Notes: a model not told the origin generated them from the sequence alone. A stretch of 23,718 nucleotides of DNA from Haplomitrium mnioides (GCA_049999725.1 JBNGIS010034307.1:1-23718), one strand, 5' to 3'. Positions 9,181 to 20,557 are shown, numbered from the stretch's first letter. Made by a program: numbers and translations.

Positions 9181-10002
9181 GGAATTGAGGTGGACCAAGA
9201 GAAGGTGAGTAATTGGATGAGAGTAACCTTCCCCACTAATTTGAAGGCAGTACAGGGTTTCCTGGGTTGTGTAGGGTATTACATGAGATTCATTGTCCAA
9301 TTCGCACTAGTAGTGCTACCTCTCACAAGAATGACCAAGGTTGGCAACAACTTTGAGCCCACACCAGAAAGGTTGTCCAATTTTAATAAGCTAAAGAGGA
9401 GGCTCGCAAATGCACCAGTACTCATACCGCCTACTTGGGGAAAAGAGTTTCACGTCATGATTGATGTGTCAGGGTTCTAAATAGGTGCAATACTCAACCA
9501 GTTAGATGAGGAGAGCCGGGACCATCCAATTTACTTTGCTAGTAGATTGCTATCTTCCGCAGAGAAGAACTACTCAGCAACAGACCGAGAGGCCATGGGA
9601 ATCATATACTCGTTGAAGAAATTAAGGGACTATCTACTCCACTACAAGGTGATATTTCATACAAATCACAACGCTCTTAAGTACATGGTTAACAAACCTA
9701 ACCTGACAAGGAGGATTGCGAGGTGGATGCTCCTTCTCTAGGAGTTCAATTTCGAGGTGCGAGTCAAACCAGGGAAGAAGCACATCAATGTAGATTTCTT
9801 CTCCAAGGTGGACGGGCCAGTCAACGCAAATGAGGTAGATGACACTTTTCCAGATGAGGACTTGTTTCATGCCAGAGCGGGGAAGCCCACAAAATATTCT
9901 AGCATCATACAATTCCTCCCTTTTGCACAATTACCAAAGGGCAGCAGCAGTCTTCCTCCAGTAGGTGAAGCCTTATTTGATGATAAAAATGGTGCTGCAT
10001 AA
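9181..10002 (+). pseudogene. pol: RT connection and RNase H region, broken
   Basis: Same frame as the second half of RT. The connection (FLGCVGYYMRFI) is followed by RNase H: DVSGF with its Asp at 9463, a TAA at 9478, IGAIL, then SSAEKNYSATDREAMGIIYSL, and HTNH at about 9658-9669 where the family has HTDH, so the catalytic Asp is Asn. TAG at 9739 interrupts a conserved LL-EFNFEV block. Removes RNA from the RNA-DNA hybrid in the live element. A tail to about 9990 links to integrase; no second RNase H domain was found. Confidence 0.9.
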
Positions 10003-11162
10003 GCAAGGAATTGGATGGAACACTCAGGATGTGCTTGGAGAAAGATCAAGCTATGGTGGTGATGAGGGCACTACATGGAGAAGAGGTGGGTGGCCACTTT
10101 GCGACAGAAACCATAGTCCGGAAGGTGCTGAGCGCAAGGTACTGGTGGCCTACCTTGCACAGAGATGTGTATTTCTTTGTGAAGAAATGCGACTCATGTC
10201 AAAGGACATGGAAACCAGCGGCTTCTCAGCATCACCCATTGGTTCCAATTACCCCATTGGCGCCTTTTGAGAAGTGAGGCATCGACTTCATTAGGCCTAT
10301 CGCACCCTCCACTCGTCGAGGAAACCGGTACATCCTATTGGCTACAGACTACATGACTAAGTGGGTCAAAGCAAGGGCCACTCGAAAAGATTATGCAAGG
10401 ATGGTTGCAGCCTTTCTATATGAGAAAATTTTTTGCAGGTTTGGGGCACCACTGGAGCTAGTCAGCAACCAAGGCATGCACTTCGTAAACCGGGTGGTGC
10501 AAGATTTAACCTACCAATACTTGATCAAGCACCGCCAAACTACAGCCTATTATCTGAAGGCCAATGGGCTGACGGAGAGAGCAAATGGGATAATGGGGAA
10601 AATCCTCAACAAGTCGGTGGCTGCTTACAAGGCAGATTGGGATCTGAAGTTGCTAACAGCAACCCACACCTACAATCTAGCCTACAAGACTACAACAGGC
10701 CACTGCCTCTACTTTCTGGTTTTCAGACAACACGCCATAGTACTTGTAGAATTCGATGTGCCAATGGTAAGGGTGTTAACTGAAGAGAGGTTGGGGGAAA
10801 ACCAGAGCAGGAAAGAGAGAATACATCAGCTAGAGGCGTTAGAGGAGACGCGGGTGCAAGCCCAAGGACTGTTGGAGCACCAACAAGAGTTGAGAAAAAA
10901 GCAACATGATAAAGGGCTCAAATCGATGGATGTGCAAAACGGAGATCTTGTGTTGTTATATGATAGTAGGGTGGTGCATTTTCCTGAGAAGTTGCACACC
11001 AGGTGGATGGGACCGTTTGTGCTTACTAAGCTGCATTCAAACAGGTCAACAGAATTGGAGACTTTGGAAGGAGAGAGGATCACCAATCGGGTACACTATG
11101 ATCGGCTCAAGAAATATGTCAATAGAGAGCAAGAGGAGAGGGAAGCGATGAATACTCACTAG
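10003..11162 (+). pseudogene. pol: Integrase, broken, no chromodomain
   Basis: After a shift near 9995-10010 the third frame is used. Zinc-binding HHCC domain: His at 10074, GGHF, ARYWWPTLHRDV, and CDSC with Cys codons at 10188 and 10197. TGA at 10275 sits where Trp is usual before GIDF. Catalytic triad: Asp at 10284 kept, the second Asp is Asn (10467-10469, in SNQG), Glu kept at 10575 (LTERAN). The C-terminal GPF motif is at about 11007-11018, and the frame ends at a TAG at 11160. Integrase would insert the cDNA in the nucleus; loss of the second Asp should abolish this. There is no chromodomain, which separates it from the chromovirus group. Confidence 0.92.
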
Positions 11163-11349
11163 TTGGGGGTTGTCAAACATGTACAGGTGGCAACCAGCAA
11201 GGGGAGGCTGGATGGAATGTAAATAATTAGTATTTTGTAATTTTCTTCCAAAAGTAGAGGTGGTGTGGTGAGCCTGAAATGCAGCGAAAGAGTTACCCAA
11301 CTAAAAGATGGATGTTTGTGAGGACGCTGCACATTTAAAAGAGAAGTCA
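11163..11349 (+). other. Non-coding tail with polypurine tract
   Basis: Short untranslated stretch between integrase and 3' LTR; too small for an env-like gene. It ends with AAAAGAGAAG at 11337-11346, three bases ahead of the LTR. This is the expected place and composition for the plus-strand primer, although the tract is short. Confidence 0.6.
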
Positions 11350-14300
11350 TGTCAGCCAGGTTTGAAGTTACTTTGTGTAATATTTTCAAAAAATTTCAAA
11401 GAATTAAGTGAGAAGCCATGCAAGCTCTATGTTTTGGGTCAAAAGGGCTTCCAATGTACATAAAAAAGGGTCAAGACATGCTTGGAGAGAAGGGGAGGAT
11501 TGAGGTCACAAGCCATGGAGGGAAAGGTTAAGGAGCAACAAAGGAAACTAGGGAGGCTCAGTTGGGGATGGAGAAAAGAAAAAATGAGAATTAACCCCCT
11601 GATCAAGTGGAGTAGAGCATTATAAGTGATTTGTGAAAGGAATTTGAGGAAATTAGAATACATCAGCCTTATGGACCTGGGGAAGAAGAGCGATTGCAAT
11701 GGGCTATATGATACATGGAGATCCCTTGAGAGTGAAATGTCGTGTCACGTTGAATTTGGATAGGTGTACTTCAAAGGTCTGATGGAAAATTAAAATAAAA
11801 TAAGAAGCAAAATAAAACTACTCTAATTGTCGGGGGCCAAGCCATGCCCACTAACCATGTATCTACCTAACTCTCTAACTCAGAGGACAGCTTGCCCTGG
11901 GGGGTTGCAGCCCTGAACTAGGTCCGTCTAGAGGCAGGTGTAAGGATATGCAGTGGCCTGACACCCCTCTAAGGGGCTGCCTCTCGAAAGGAAGAGAGAG
12001 CGTAGGCTTATATACATCGACAAGTTCAGAGGGAAGGACTTATGGGATTTTTTCTGAGATGACGTTCGACGAGCAATCAGTTGTGTGGCAAGGGAGAGAT
12101 TGATCGGGTGGAGGTCAAGGAAAGGATCGAATTGTGGGGACTTTGAAGCACAAAAATCGGAAGTTGAAGGGGGGATTTTTCCAGGGAATTTAATCGCAGA
12201 AATTGAGGGTAGGAATTGTGAGAGGGGAGAATTGGATGTAAGGCTTGCTCTGTGGGTTGAATTTGTTGGCGTTTGGAAACAACATCTTGCTGGCATATCT
12301 GGTGGTGAGATGAAGTTCAAAGGATTATGCTCAAGTTGGAGACATATCGTGGTTTTAATGTAATGAGGAGTTGTGACGAAATTAAGTGAGAACGTGAAGA
12401 ATATCGAGGAGAATTTGGATTCGTCTCTTGGATTTGAATATAAGAGTGAATATCGTGACGGAGCAAAGAAGCCATGATGTGATAAGGAAATATGTTGTGT
12501 TGCAAACTCGAGCTGTGAAGAAACGCCTCTGCGAGGAATAGAGGGCCTTGCGATGGAAGAATCAACCTGCTTTGTGTGATGATCGGGTGTGAGCGAGAAA
12601 TAAAAATGCGAGAAGAGCTCCTCACTAAAGAATGATCCAACATGCGAAGAGGGTCATGGAAGAATCAAACTTAGAAGGAAATACTTGAATGAAGAGGTCC
12701 CTACTGCGCGGGGACGTGTGAAGAGAAATTAGCCGATGAAGTATTCAAAAGAAAGAATGGAAGTAAATCGAGCAAAAATATAGACCAGAAAGGGGAATCA
12801 ATCATCAACTGTGACAATTGGATGCTGCGAGACTACCTTGCACGAGAGCTTTGTGCAAAAATGCTATGGATGAAAGCAAAGTGGGCAGAAAGGAAATCAA
12901 TCGGAAAGAGAAGCGGTCAGTTGCGACAAGAGAGTGTGTTGCGAGGATTTGTTGGAACAAGGATGAGGGGATGGAATTTCAAAGGAGCTATACGTAGTTC
13001 CTATAACGAAATATTTGCCAAGTTAGTATCCAAGAAGATCCAATGAAGAGTTCTTATAACGAGCGTCCGAGGTTACAAGGAACGGATCAGAACCGAACCA
13101 TCCTAAGTGGAGAGCCCACTTAAAGTGGTTCCAATTAGCCTTCTGATGTAGAGAGGACCGGTTAACAGGGTTTCGTCTGAACATCCATAATGCAGAGGTC
13201 CGGTTAAAGGGGATCCGCTTGAACTTACGAAGTGGGGAGGCCGTCTAAGAGGGATCTGATGGGAGAATGGAAGGAAGTCGCTGAAAATGTGACATGTTGA
13301 AGATTCAGATGAGAGAAAGGTGATTTTGAAAGTTTGAATCAGACGTCTTCAGAAAGTTCGAAATGGATCTGGGGAGTCTATCGTTCTTTCATCGAACTTT
13401 TCCATTAGTCAGTTAAAGGAGCTCTGGCGTGCTGTGTTCTTACAACGAGCTTGTGAACAAGTTAACTAGGAAGAAGACTTATTCATTGTTCTTCTTAGTG
13501 AAGAGAAGGAGCCTCTAAAGGTTCCTATATCAAAGGAATTATTGAGAAGGAAGAGTTCGATGTAGAGAAGAAGAGGAATCCAAAATGAAGATAAGACGAT
13601 GTTTCACATGAAGAACAAGGGATGCCAAAAGGGCGATCAATCAACGGTCTGGCTAGAAGAGGGACAAGAGGTGTCAAAATAGTGATATATCGAAGGTCCG
13701 GCCAGAGGAGGAATAAGGAGCCCACTTAAAAGGGTTCCGATTTGCCTTCCGATGTGGGGATTCCAGTTAACGGGGATCCGATTGACCTCCCTAAGTGGAG
13801 AGCCCACTTATCAATGATCCGTTAGAGGAAGAACGACGGTGCTGAAACAATGATTTATCAACGGTCCGAGGAGAAGCAAGCAGCGCTGAAATAGGAATTT
13901 ATCAACGGTCCGAGGAGAAGCAAGGAACGTTGAAACGGTGATCTATCAAATATTCGACAAGAAGAAGCAAGAAGAGATCAGCCTAAAGGATGACGAATTG
14001 CAGATCCTACTAGAAGAGAACCAAGGATGCCGAAGAGGCAATCTAGCGCAGATCCGACGGAGAAGGAAGCAGTGCCGAAAAGAGGATCTATCACCGATCC
14101 AACGAGGGCCAGTTAGAAAGTTCGACAGGCACGTACGAAGAGCTAGGGAAAAAATAGAGGTCTTTGTAGTTCTTATTCAAAGAGACAAGGGCGTTGCGGA
14201 TGACGTAGCAGTCGCGGAAGGCCTTGGGAAAGTAAGCTGGTTAAACTTCAAAAGGCGATCAGCGCGACGGTCCGCGTACCTCTTTGTGGGACGACGTCGG

Positions 14301-15949
14301 ATGGTGCCACAACGGACTACGTGGCGCCCTCAACGGGAATCTTGGAGAATCAACGGGGATCTTAGAGATTCTGCGGGAATCTTGGACCTTTGCGGAAACG
14401 TGGCACTTTGAGGGAGTCTATAGGGTTCTTCGGAGTGTCCAAGAACCTTTGCGGAAATGTGGTGCTTCAAAGGAGCCCGTAGGATTCTATGAATCGATAA
14501 TCAACTTTGGAACGAACCTCAGAATCAATATCAAATCTGTGCCGAGCTTTGTCTCCTTGCAGAATTAAGCCAAACCCTTGAAATTAACATCAAATCTGCG
14601 CCGAGCTTTGTCTCCTTGCAGAATTAAGCCGAGCTCTTGGAGTTTGCATTCTACGGTCTGCACCAAGCCTTTTCGGATCTATGCCAAACTTCCACAGATC
14701 AACATTCGAAAATAGCAACAATCCAAATCGCAAAGAGGGGAAAAAACAAAAGGCATGAGGGAATTCACGCGGGGGGATATAGAGGACCTCGCTTTGAATA
14801 GGGGGATAGATAATTTTTGTGTAGAGAGAGCAGCGGGATACGGAGGAGAGAGTTCTGGTGAGACCTTTGGTGAAGTGGGTGTACTCGTGAAGGAAGGCCA
14901 TCAAAGGGTGGAGGTGGACTAAAGAGGTGTTGGGAATCGTTGAGCAAGAGGCTCTAAAGGCTCAGACTACTCAGATGGACTCACATTTGAAGGCAGACCA
15001 ACATTTGGAGGTGGACCAACACTTAAAAGAGAGGAGAATTCTTTTGATTGTATTTCGTGAGGGACATCCAATGGGGGGTTCTCGTGTCGTTTCAGCTTTG
15101 GTTTGTACAAGAGATCAGTCCCAAAAGCATTAGGAGAGTGTTGCTGGTGTTACATTCTTGTGGAGAAAGGAGAGGAGTGGCCACGTTAGTGCTTGCGCAC
15201 TGCGGGGAAGATCTAGCCAATTCTCGGGTGGAGTGGGTGATCCAACAATTGGGAGGGCTGTCTTCTAGAGGTGGAAGTTAAATGAGACCTCTTCCTAGCC
15301 TGAGGAAGTAAATTCAGGGCTTCTAGCGATGGAAGTTAAAAAAAACTATCTGGACAGGGTGTGTGAGTGGGGAGAGAGTAGTAGGGAGAATAATGTTTAT
15401 GGTGTTGTTGTGTTTGCAGAGTGATGTTAGGAGAGTTAGGAAGAGAGGAAGATAGTTCTGCACATATCTAGGAGGGCTAAAAAGTGGGGTCCCATGCTTG
15501 GGTTATAATTTCTATTTTGTGGAGAGGTTGAATCAGATAACTCTATTGGGTGCTGGAATAACTGGCTTTGGTGACAGTCCAGTGATGGTAGGAGTGATTA
15601 GCTTTGGGTGTGTTAGGATGCAGCCTATAGGAGAATGTTGCAAGTTCATTCATGTGTAATAATTGCATACACCCCTGTTCATAGGAGGTGACATTTAATA
15701 TCTGCAATCAAGATTTACATCAAGTATAGTATTGGTGAGTACTCCGAAGTCAATCGAGTTGTGGTTGCTTTGTGTGTGGTGGGAAGGAATGCAGACTTGA
15801 CTGATGTTTGGGTAGGTTGAGAGTAGTGTGGAAAGACAAGGTGAGAAGTTCGGGATTGTTAAGACCTGAATTCACTAATGATGGTGCTAGGGCCATCTCA
15901 TTAAAGAGCTCGGTTGTTCTTTGTCCCCCCTTTCCTCTAAAATAGCATC
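11350..15949 (+). repeat. 3' LTR of the large element, missing last 35 bp
   Basis: Direct copy of 728-5346, starting TGTCAGCC just after a purine stretch and running collinearly to AATAGCATC at 15941-15949. After that the 5' LTR continues with 35 more bases to its TGACA end, whereas here the sequence changes at once into minus-strand integrase of another element. The LTR is therefore truncated. Differences from the 5' copy include scattered substitutions (about 6% in the first 290 bases), a 19-bp deletion near 13493 and small indels near 15545. It preserves what looks like the ancestral sequence at 15088-15140 where the 5' copy has a hairpin. Confidence 0.93.
13841..13974 (+). repeat. 44-bp tandem repeat, about 3 units (3' LTR)
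   Basis: Units start at 13841, 13885 and 13929. The first two share the core ATTTATCAACGGTCCGAGG and are cleaner here than in the 5' LTR. The third unit has drifted (ATCTATCAAATATTCGAC). Confidence 0.78.
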
Positions 15950-16594
15950 GCCAAAACTTTTCGGTGAAACTTGGATCCCTATCAGATATTAACACCTTGG
16001 GCATTCTATGATGGCGGAAGATAATATCAAAGTAAATCTTTGCAAGTTGTGAAGCATCTACTTGCTCCACTACTAGCTATAAGTGAATCTATTTGCTAAG
16101 CTTGTTCACAAACACCACAATGGCAATAAACTCACAAGGCCTAGCTGAAAGTGAAGTGACAAGATCCAAACTTGCATGTTCCCAACGAGTAGTAGGAATT
16201 GGTAGTGGTTGAAGAAGTCGCGTTGGTTTTCAATTTGAATCTTTGATTCGCTAACAACTTTCACACAAACATCTCGAGCCAAGCTAGGCCACCATCGAGT
16301 GCGATGAAGCAACTTTGTAGTCTTATCTACTTCAAGATACCTTGAGATGAGAATGCCATGCGCCTATTGTAAACAAGTCATTTGAATCGTATCATCTTGT
16401 TGAACATATATTTGATAATCTCGATAGAGAATACCATCTTGAATGGACAAAGAATGATGCTCATTATCATTGACTACCAATCAAGCGCAAACAAGACTAA
16501 AAAAAGAATCTTCTTGTAGCTTTTGGCGATAACTCCCACTCATTGCTTCATTGAAATGCAACATACTAATGTTAGCCATCTCTATTGTATTTAC
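15950..16594 (-). pseudogene. pol: Truncated integrase of the minus-strand element
   Basis: A decayed linker runs from 16594 to about 16320, then RTRWWPSLARDV (part of the zinc domain) and, after frame changes, a core with VDASQLAKIYFDIIF and LISDRDPSFTEKFW, including the second catalytic Asp. The sequence stops after the FW residues at 15950, where the large 3' LTR abuts. The Glu of the triad, the C-terminal domain and the 3' LTR are missing. Confidence 0.88.
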
Positions 16595-17224
16595 TCAATG
16601 ATTCAGCCTTTGTGAAAATGCATGACCAATGGTGTGAAACCTTCCAAGCTTGTATTCTAGCTTGATATCAAAGAGTTGCAATTGATCTTCCCATCGATGA
16701 TAGTGACTTGCTATATTTTCCAAATGGATTGCTTGTAGAAATGGCTTGTGATTTGTGTGTATAAGCATATGTCTTGCCAAAAGATAGTGTCTCCATACTT
16801 TGGTAACATAAACCATTGCCAATTGCTTTTAATCCCTTGCAAAATAATTTTTCTCCGTTGCATTTAATCGACGTGACATAAAGGAAATTGGATAAAGACC
16901 ATCTGCAAGCTCTTGCTGCAAAATTGCTCCAATAGCAAAATTAAAAGCATCAAAATCAACTATACAATGTGCGTTTGAATCATATAAATGCAGAAGAGGA
17001 CAAGAAGAGACTACATCCTTGAGCTGTTGAAACGCCGCTTGCTCTTTAGTGGTCCATTGAAACTTGACATCCTTACCTAGCAGATCTGTAAGTGATGGAG
17101 AAATATGCGAATAATAATGGATTAATTGTTGATAGAAGCTTGTCAATCCATTGAAGGCTCTAATGACCTTTGCATCCTTTGGTGTTGGGCACTCTGTAAT
17201 AGCTTTAATTTTCTCTTCATCCAT
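16595..17224 (-). pseudogene. pol: RNase H region of the minus-strand element, broken
   Basis: Begins in the connection (CPTPKDAKVIRAFNGLTSFY), then FDAFNFAIGAIL, PISFMSRRLNATEKNY, a TAA at about 16826, and continues in the same frame with VWRHYLLARHMLIHTNHKPF. The HTDH Asp is Asn, the same change as in the large element. It ends with a decayed AFSQRL block (usual ADALSR) near 16600. Confidence 0.88.
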
Positions 17225-17306
17225 CTTGACTATACACAGACACCTTGTACCCTAGGCAAGTAACCTCTTGCTTCCAAAATTTGCATTTGGATATCTTGCA
17301 ATAAAA

Positions 17307-18109
17307 CTACCAATTGCACAATCTTTGCAATACTTCTTTTAGATAATTGCAATGCTTGACCTCAATTTTACTAAAAATAAGAATGTCATTCAAGAATACC
17401 AAAACTGACTTATCTAATAACTCATCACAAATTTGATACATTTGATCCATGAATATGGCCATAGCATTAGTAACACCAAATATAAGGACCTTCCACTCAA
17501 AGTGTCTATATCTTGTGCAAAAAGCTGTCTTCGGCACATCACTTTGCTTGATAAGAATTTTCCAATAACCACTTCAAAGATCCAGCTTGGAAAAAACTGT
17601 ACATCATTCAATTGATCCAACAAATCATCAATACATAGTAAAGGATAAACATTCTTTACGATTTGATTGTTCAAATAGTGATAATCTATACAAAGACAAA
17701 ATCCCCCATCTTTCTTTGGTACAAAGAATACCAGTTGGCTCCAAGGCAAAGCATTATGTTGAATGAAATCCTTCTCAAGAAGATTCGTCAAGGTCTTGTA
17801 AAGCTCTTCCAATTCTTGTAGCGACAATCGGTATATAGGCCAATTATAAATGGTACTTCTTGGTATTAACTCAATAAAAAAAGGCGTTCCACGATTATTT
17901 GGTAACCTTTTTGGAAAATAATTTGGAAATACTTTTGAAAACTCCTTCAGAATATCATCAATCATTGAGGTTAGTATAGATTTTCCTCCATTCTTATTCA
18001 AGTCTACGATAGACTTGATCCATACAACAAAGACATGCAACTCTTTCTTTATCAAAGCATTATGTTGAATTAATTTAGGTCTCTTCACCACCGATGTTGG
18101 AGATCCCAA
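17307..18109 (-). pseudogene. pol: Reverse transcriptase of the minus-strand element, frameshifted
   Basis: First part in one frame: FPKRLPN, PIYRLSLQELEELYKTL, PWSQLVFFVPKKDGG, CIDYHYLNN and IDDLLDQL. Second part in another frame from about 17540: TRYRHFEWKVLIFGVTNA and VFLNDILIFSK, where the active-site Asp-Asp has become Asn-Asp. The frame changes near 17540-17590, so no active enzyme can be made. Confidence 0.9.
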
Positions 18110-18508
18110 AAGAAATTGGTGTTCTTATAAAGTAACTTGATTTTGTTGTTTTGCCCAATCAACTTGAGCAGTTTGATCTTCAAGCGAAGGCAAGCCCAAA
18201 AAAAAGGTTATATTGTGCAGGTGCAATAATAAAATCCATAGATTTGTATGTACTTTTTGCCAATCTTTAGAAGAAATAACTTGTGCAAGTGAAACACCTC
18301 ATTTTTTGGCCATCAGCTATAGTCACAAAACTTCCCTTGATAGGCAAAGTTTAGCTTTGATTTTCTTTGCAAAACATAATGACATGAAATTTCCAAAACT
18401 TCCACAATCTACTAACATTCTACAGGAATACTTATCAACTATACTGCCTTGATGAAATAAAGTGCTTCTAATTCTTATCGAGCTTTTAATTCCATTGGAA
18501 CTAATCAA
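18110..18508 (-). pseudogene. Protease region of the minus-strand element, broken
   Basis: MLVDCGSFGNFMS near 18400 corresponds to the retropepsin active-site loop; the Asp is present but the following residue is Cys rather than the usual Ser or Thr. Downstream (18322-18110) the remaining protease sequence is readable only by switching frames, ending in a segment that leads into the RT linker. Confidence 0.75.
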
Positions 18509-18599
18509 GCTCTCATAAATTGCTCAATTGTTTTTATTGAGGTCTGTCATTTCTCGTATTTTCTTCTTCAACAATTTCTGCTTGAGCAAGAGCGTGTGG

Positions 18600-19424
18600 T
18601 CAACCTTGTCGATGTAGGAAATTTGCAATCATATGACCAAGTTGGCAACAATAAAAACATCTTCCACCTTGGTGTAGGCGCTCACGCTCTACATTGGTGA
18701 ATGCCACTCTTTGCGCCGTATCAATCTCCATGGGTACAACCTCATTTAGTAGCACACAAAATTTTGGTAAAGCTTGTTGAGGACGCAGCCTAACTTTGGT
18801 AGTCGCTAGGAATGAGTTGTATCGTTCAGCCACGCGCATTGCTTATTCTAGTTGAGAGGGCTCTTTTATTGTCACTTCCATTCTAGTGCGAGGCTTCAAT
18901 CCTCAAACAAAGCAATCTAAAGCTTCTCCTTCATCCATATTAGGAACTTTCATAATGATATTATGAAATTGCATGATATAGCCCCTTATCATACCAAGTT
19001 GCTTCAATTCTGCCAAACAATCTCTTCCCACCTTTGGAGCATTCAAAATTCTAAATCTTAGATTCGCCGCTTCTTTGAACTCTTGCTAAGAAGCAATTGA
19101 AGCAACCATTCCATGTTGAAATTGCTCAATTTGATATCTCCACCAAAGTTTTTGCCACTCCTAATTGACTTGCAAAAAATAGAATTCCTTGACCATCCTT
19201 TCTTATGTTGGTAGCCTCAAAATATTGCTTGCAATCAAACAAGAAATTCTCAAATGTGTCAGAAACCATCCTCCCATCATATGTTTTTGGTCTGAGAAAC
19301 CGCACATAACTTTTTCTTCTTCAAAATGTGCCCTCTTCTCTATTTTCATTTGAACTTCTAGAAGGCGCGAAAGATGTTTAATTTGTTGTTGCATCACTTG
19401 TATCTTCGCTTCTTGATTCTCCAT
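18600..19424 (-). pseudogene. gag: gag of the minus-strand element, broken
   Basis: Starts at ATG 19424 (MENQEAKIQVMQQQIKHLSR), a typical coiled N-terminus. A shift near 19258 breaks the frame; then a capsid-type segment with EFKEAANLRFRIL, LAELKQLG and NMDEGEALDCFV runs to about 18840, with stops TGA and TAA inside. The knuckle near 18660 reads CFYCCQLGHMIANF, in which the last Cys is replaced by Phe. Forms the particle in the live element. Confidence 0.82.
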
Positions 19425-19442
19425 TCCACCAAAAAGAACCGT

Positions 19443-19455
19443 GGCTCTAATACCA
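19443..19455 (-). promoter_or_regulatory. tRNA-iMet primer-binding site
   Basis: TGGTATTAGAGCC on the minus strand, one base different from the standard plant initiator-Met site TGGTATCAGAGCC. The change is C to T, which again suggests deamination. It is placed one base inside the LTR end. Confidence 0.9.
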
Positions 19456-19456
19456 A

Positions 19457-19864
19457 TGTAAAAGAACTCAAAAGCCAACTTCCAAAAGAGTAACAACTTC
19501 AAGATAACTCCAATAGAGTTGTACAATTCAAAGCCAATAAGCAAACCAAAGTCAAGAGTGTTAGCCAAAGCCAAGTAACCAAAGAGCCAAACCAAATTGA
19601 GAGGAACTCCATAATGAAAACTGGGGCTATGAAACCCTTCTATTTATACAAGACAAAAAGGTGTCATCTCTCTTTCTTCACTTACAAGTCACTTCTAATT
19701 TCAACCCAAAATTGATCACTTAGAAGTCACTTCTAGTTTCAACTCTAAAACTTTAAAAGTAACTTTGAAGGTAAGTTATTGACCCTAAAAATGACTCTCT
19801 ACCACTTTCTTCACTCCTCTCTATTTACTTATAAATAGCATAACATCATGTTTGTACTATTACA
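19457..19864 (-). repeat. 5' LTR of the minus-strand element (408 bp)
   Basis: On the minus strand it begins TGTAATAG and ends CTTTTACA, giving a perfect TGTAA/TTACA terminal inverted repeat. The end is one base from the primer site, the normal spacing. The five bases beyond its outer end, TTTAG at 19865-19869 on the plus strand, would be one half of the target-site duplication. The partner LTR is not in the window. Confidence 0.88.
19640..19648 (-). promoter_or_regulatory. TATA box in the minus-strand LTR
   Basis: TATAAATAG on the minus strand, preceded by TG and followed by AAGGGTTTCATAG. It lies about 216 bp into the 408-bp LTR, the usual place for the U3/R boundary in a short plant LTR. 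Confidence 0.7.
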
Positions 19865-20557
19865 TTTAGACTCAACACATCTATTCAAATGATGAATATT
19901 CCTATAATTTTTATATGAATTGTTTTGTGGAAGGTAACATTTATGGCCTTGGAAAATAGGCTTATTACTTTTGGACCACTATAGTTTTGTCTATCAACTT
20001 TACCATAGGTTGGATAGTTATTTAAATAATAAAAACAATCTTAACATATAATGTAAGCCTTCTAATTCCTTGAAGCTAAGTGACATCATAGTTGGTAACA
20101 CCAACCTACAACTATTGAAATTCTTCAATAAAAATAGTTAAGAAGATATCGAGGTTCTTGTTTGTAAGAGATTATTTATCAAAGATTATGAGTGAATAAG
20201 AAACTTTTTGGTTTGAAGTCAAGGTGGAAAATTGTAATTTACTAAGAGCACTAGTCAAGCAGACCAATTATTTGCATTGCTTTGAAAAAATTAATGTCAT
20301 CTAAACTTAAGAAAATTTGATAGTTTCTCATCTGCTCTTTAAAATCGAACCAAGTATTATGTATATATTGCCATTGTTTTGAATCTCTTGTATACCAACA
20401 TCATTTGCAATCAAGGAATAATAGGAATATATCTAAGTAATTTAAATATAAATTATAATTTTCAATAATTTTGCATCATTTAGATTTGCATTTGCCTTTT
20501 GTATTATCTTGGCCATCAATAAATAGACTAATTTAATACTTTTCTCCACCCACATCC
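19865..20557. other. AT-rich non-coding stretch
   Basis: No open frame of note on either strand, no tRNA and no clear repeat. It is the pre-insertion flank of the minus-strand element. Confidence 0.6.

Larger units (their letters stand above)
728..15949 (+). mobile_element. Large Ty3/gypsy LTR retrotransposon, non-autonomous, 3' truncated
   Basis: About 15.2 kb lie between two direct copies of a 4.6-kb sequence, with gag, protease, reverse transcriptase, RNase H and integrase in that order between them. This is the Ty3/gypsy order (integrase last). No chromodomain is visible after the integrase GPF motif, so it belongs to the non-chromoviral plant group broadly (Tat/Athila and basal relatives); I cannot place it further, and no archaeal-type second RNase H is evident. 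The LTRs exceed the roughly 6-kb interior in total length. The first 290 aligned bases of the two LTRs differ at about 17 sites by eye, mostly transitions, so the insertion is old. The reading frame carries many stops, so it cannot move by itself. No target-site duplication can be shown because the 3' LTR end is missing. Confidence 0.95.
15950..19864 (-). mobile_element. Minus-strand Ty3/gypsy element, 3' half missing
   Basis: Read on the minus strand: LTR (19864-19457), tRNA-iMet primer site (19455-19443), gag, protease, RT, RNase H, and the first part of integrase, ending at 15950. The gene order, the iMet primer and blocks such as ELEELYKTLTNLLEKDFI, CIDYHYLNN and SDRDPSFTEKFW resemble plant chromoviruses, but the end that would carry a chromodomain is lost. 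It contains more frameshifts than the large element and so looks older. Whether it was cut by a deletion or by joining to the large LTR cannot be told from this window. Confidence 0.93.

Noticed and set aside
11163-11349. env-like third gene after integrase
   Set aside because: The gap is under 190 bases and has no open frame.
15048-15281. 77-codon frame with the same length in the inverted LTR (22640-22873)
   Set aside because: Both start at TTG rather than ATG, the 5' LTR copy is destroyed by the hairpin event, and amino-acid agreement is no better than base agreement, so no sign of selection on protein.
728-15949. Simple nested insertion of the large element into the minus-strand element's integrase
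   Set aside because: The remaining integrase is absent left of 728, no target duplication matches, and the LTR tip is missing.
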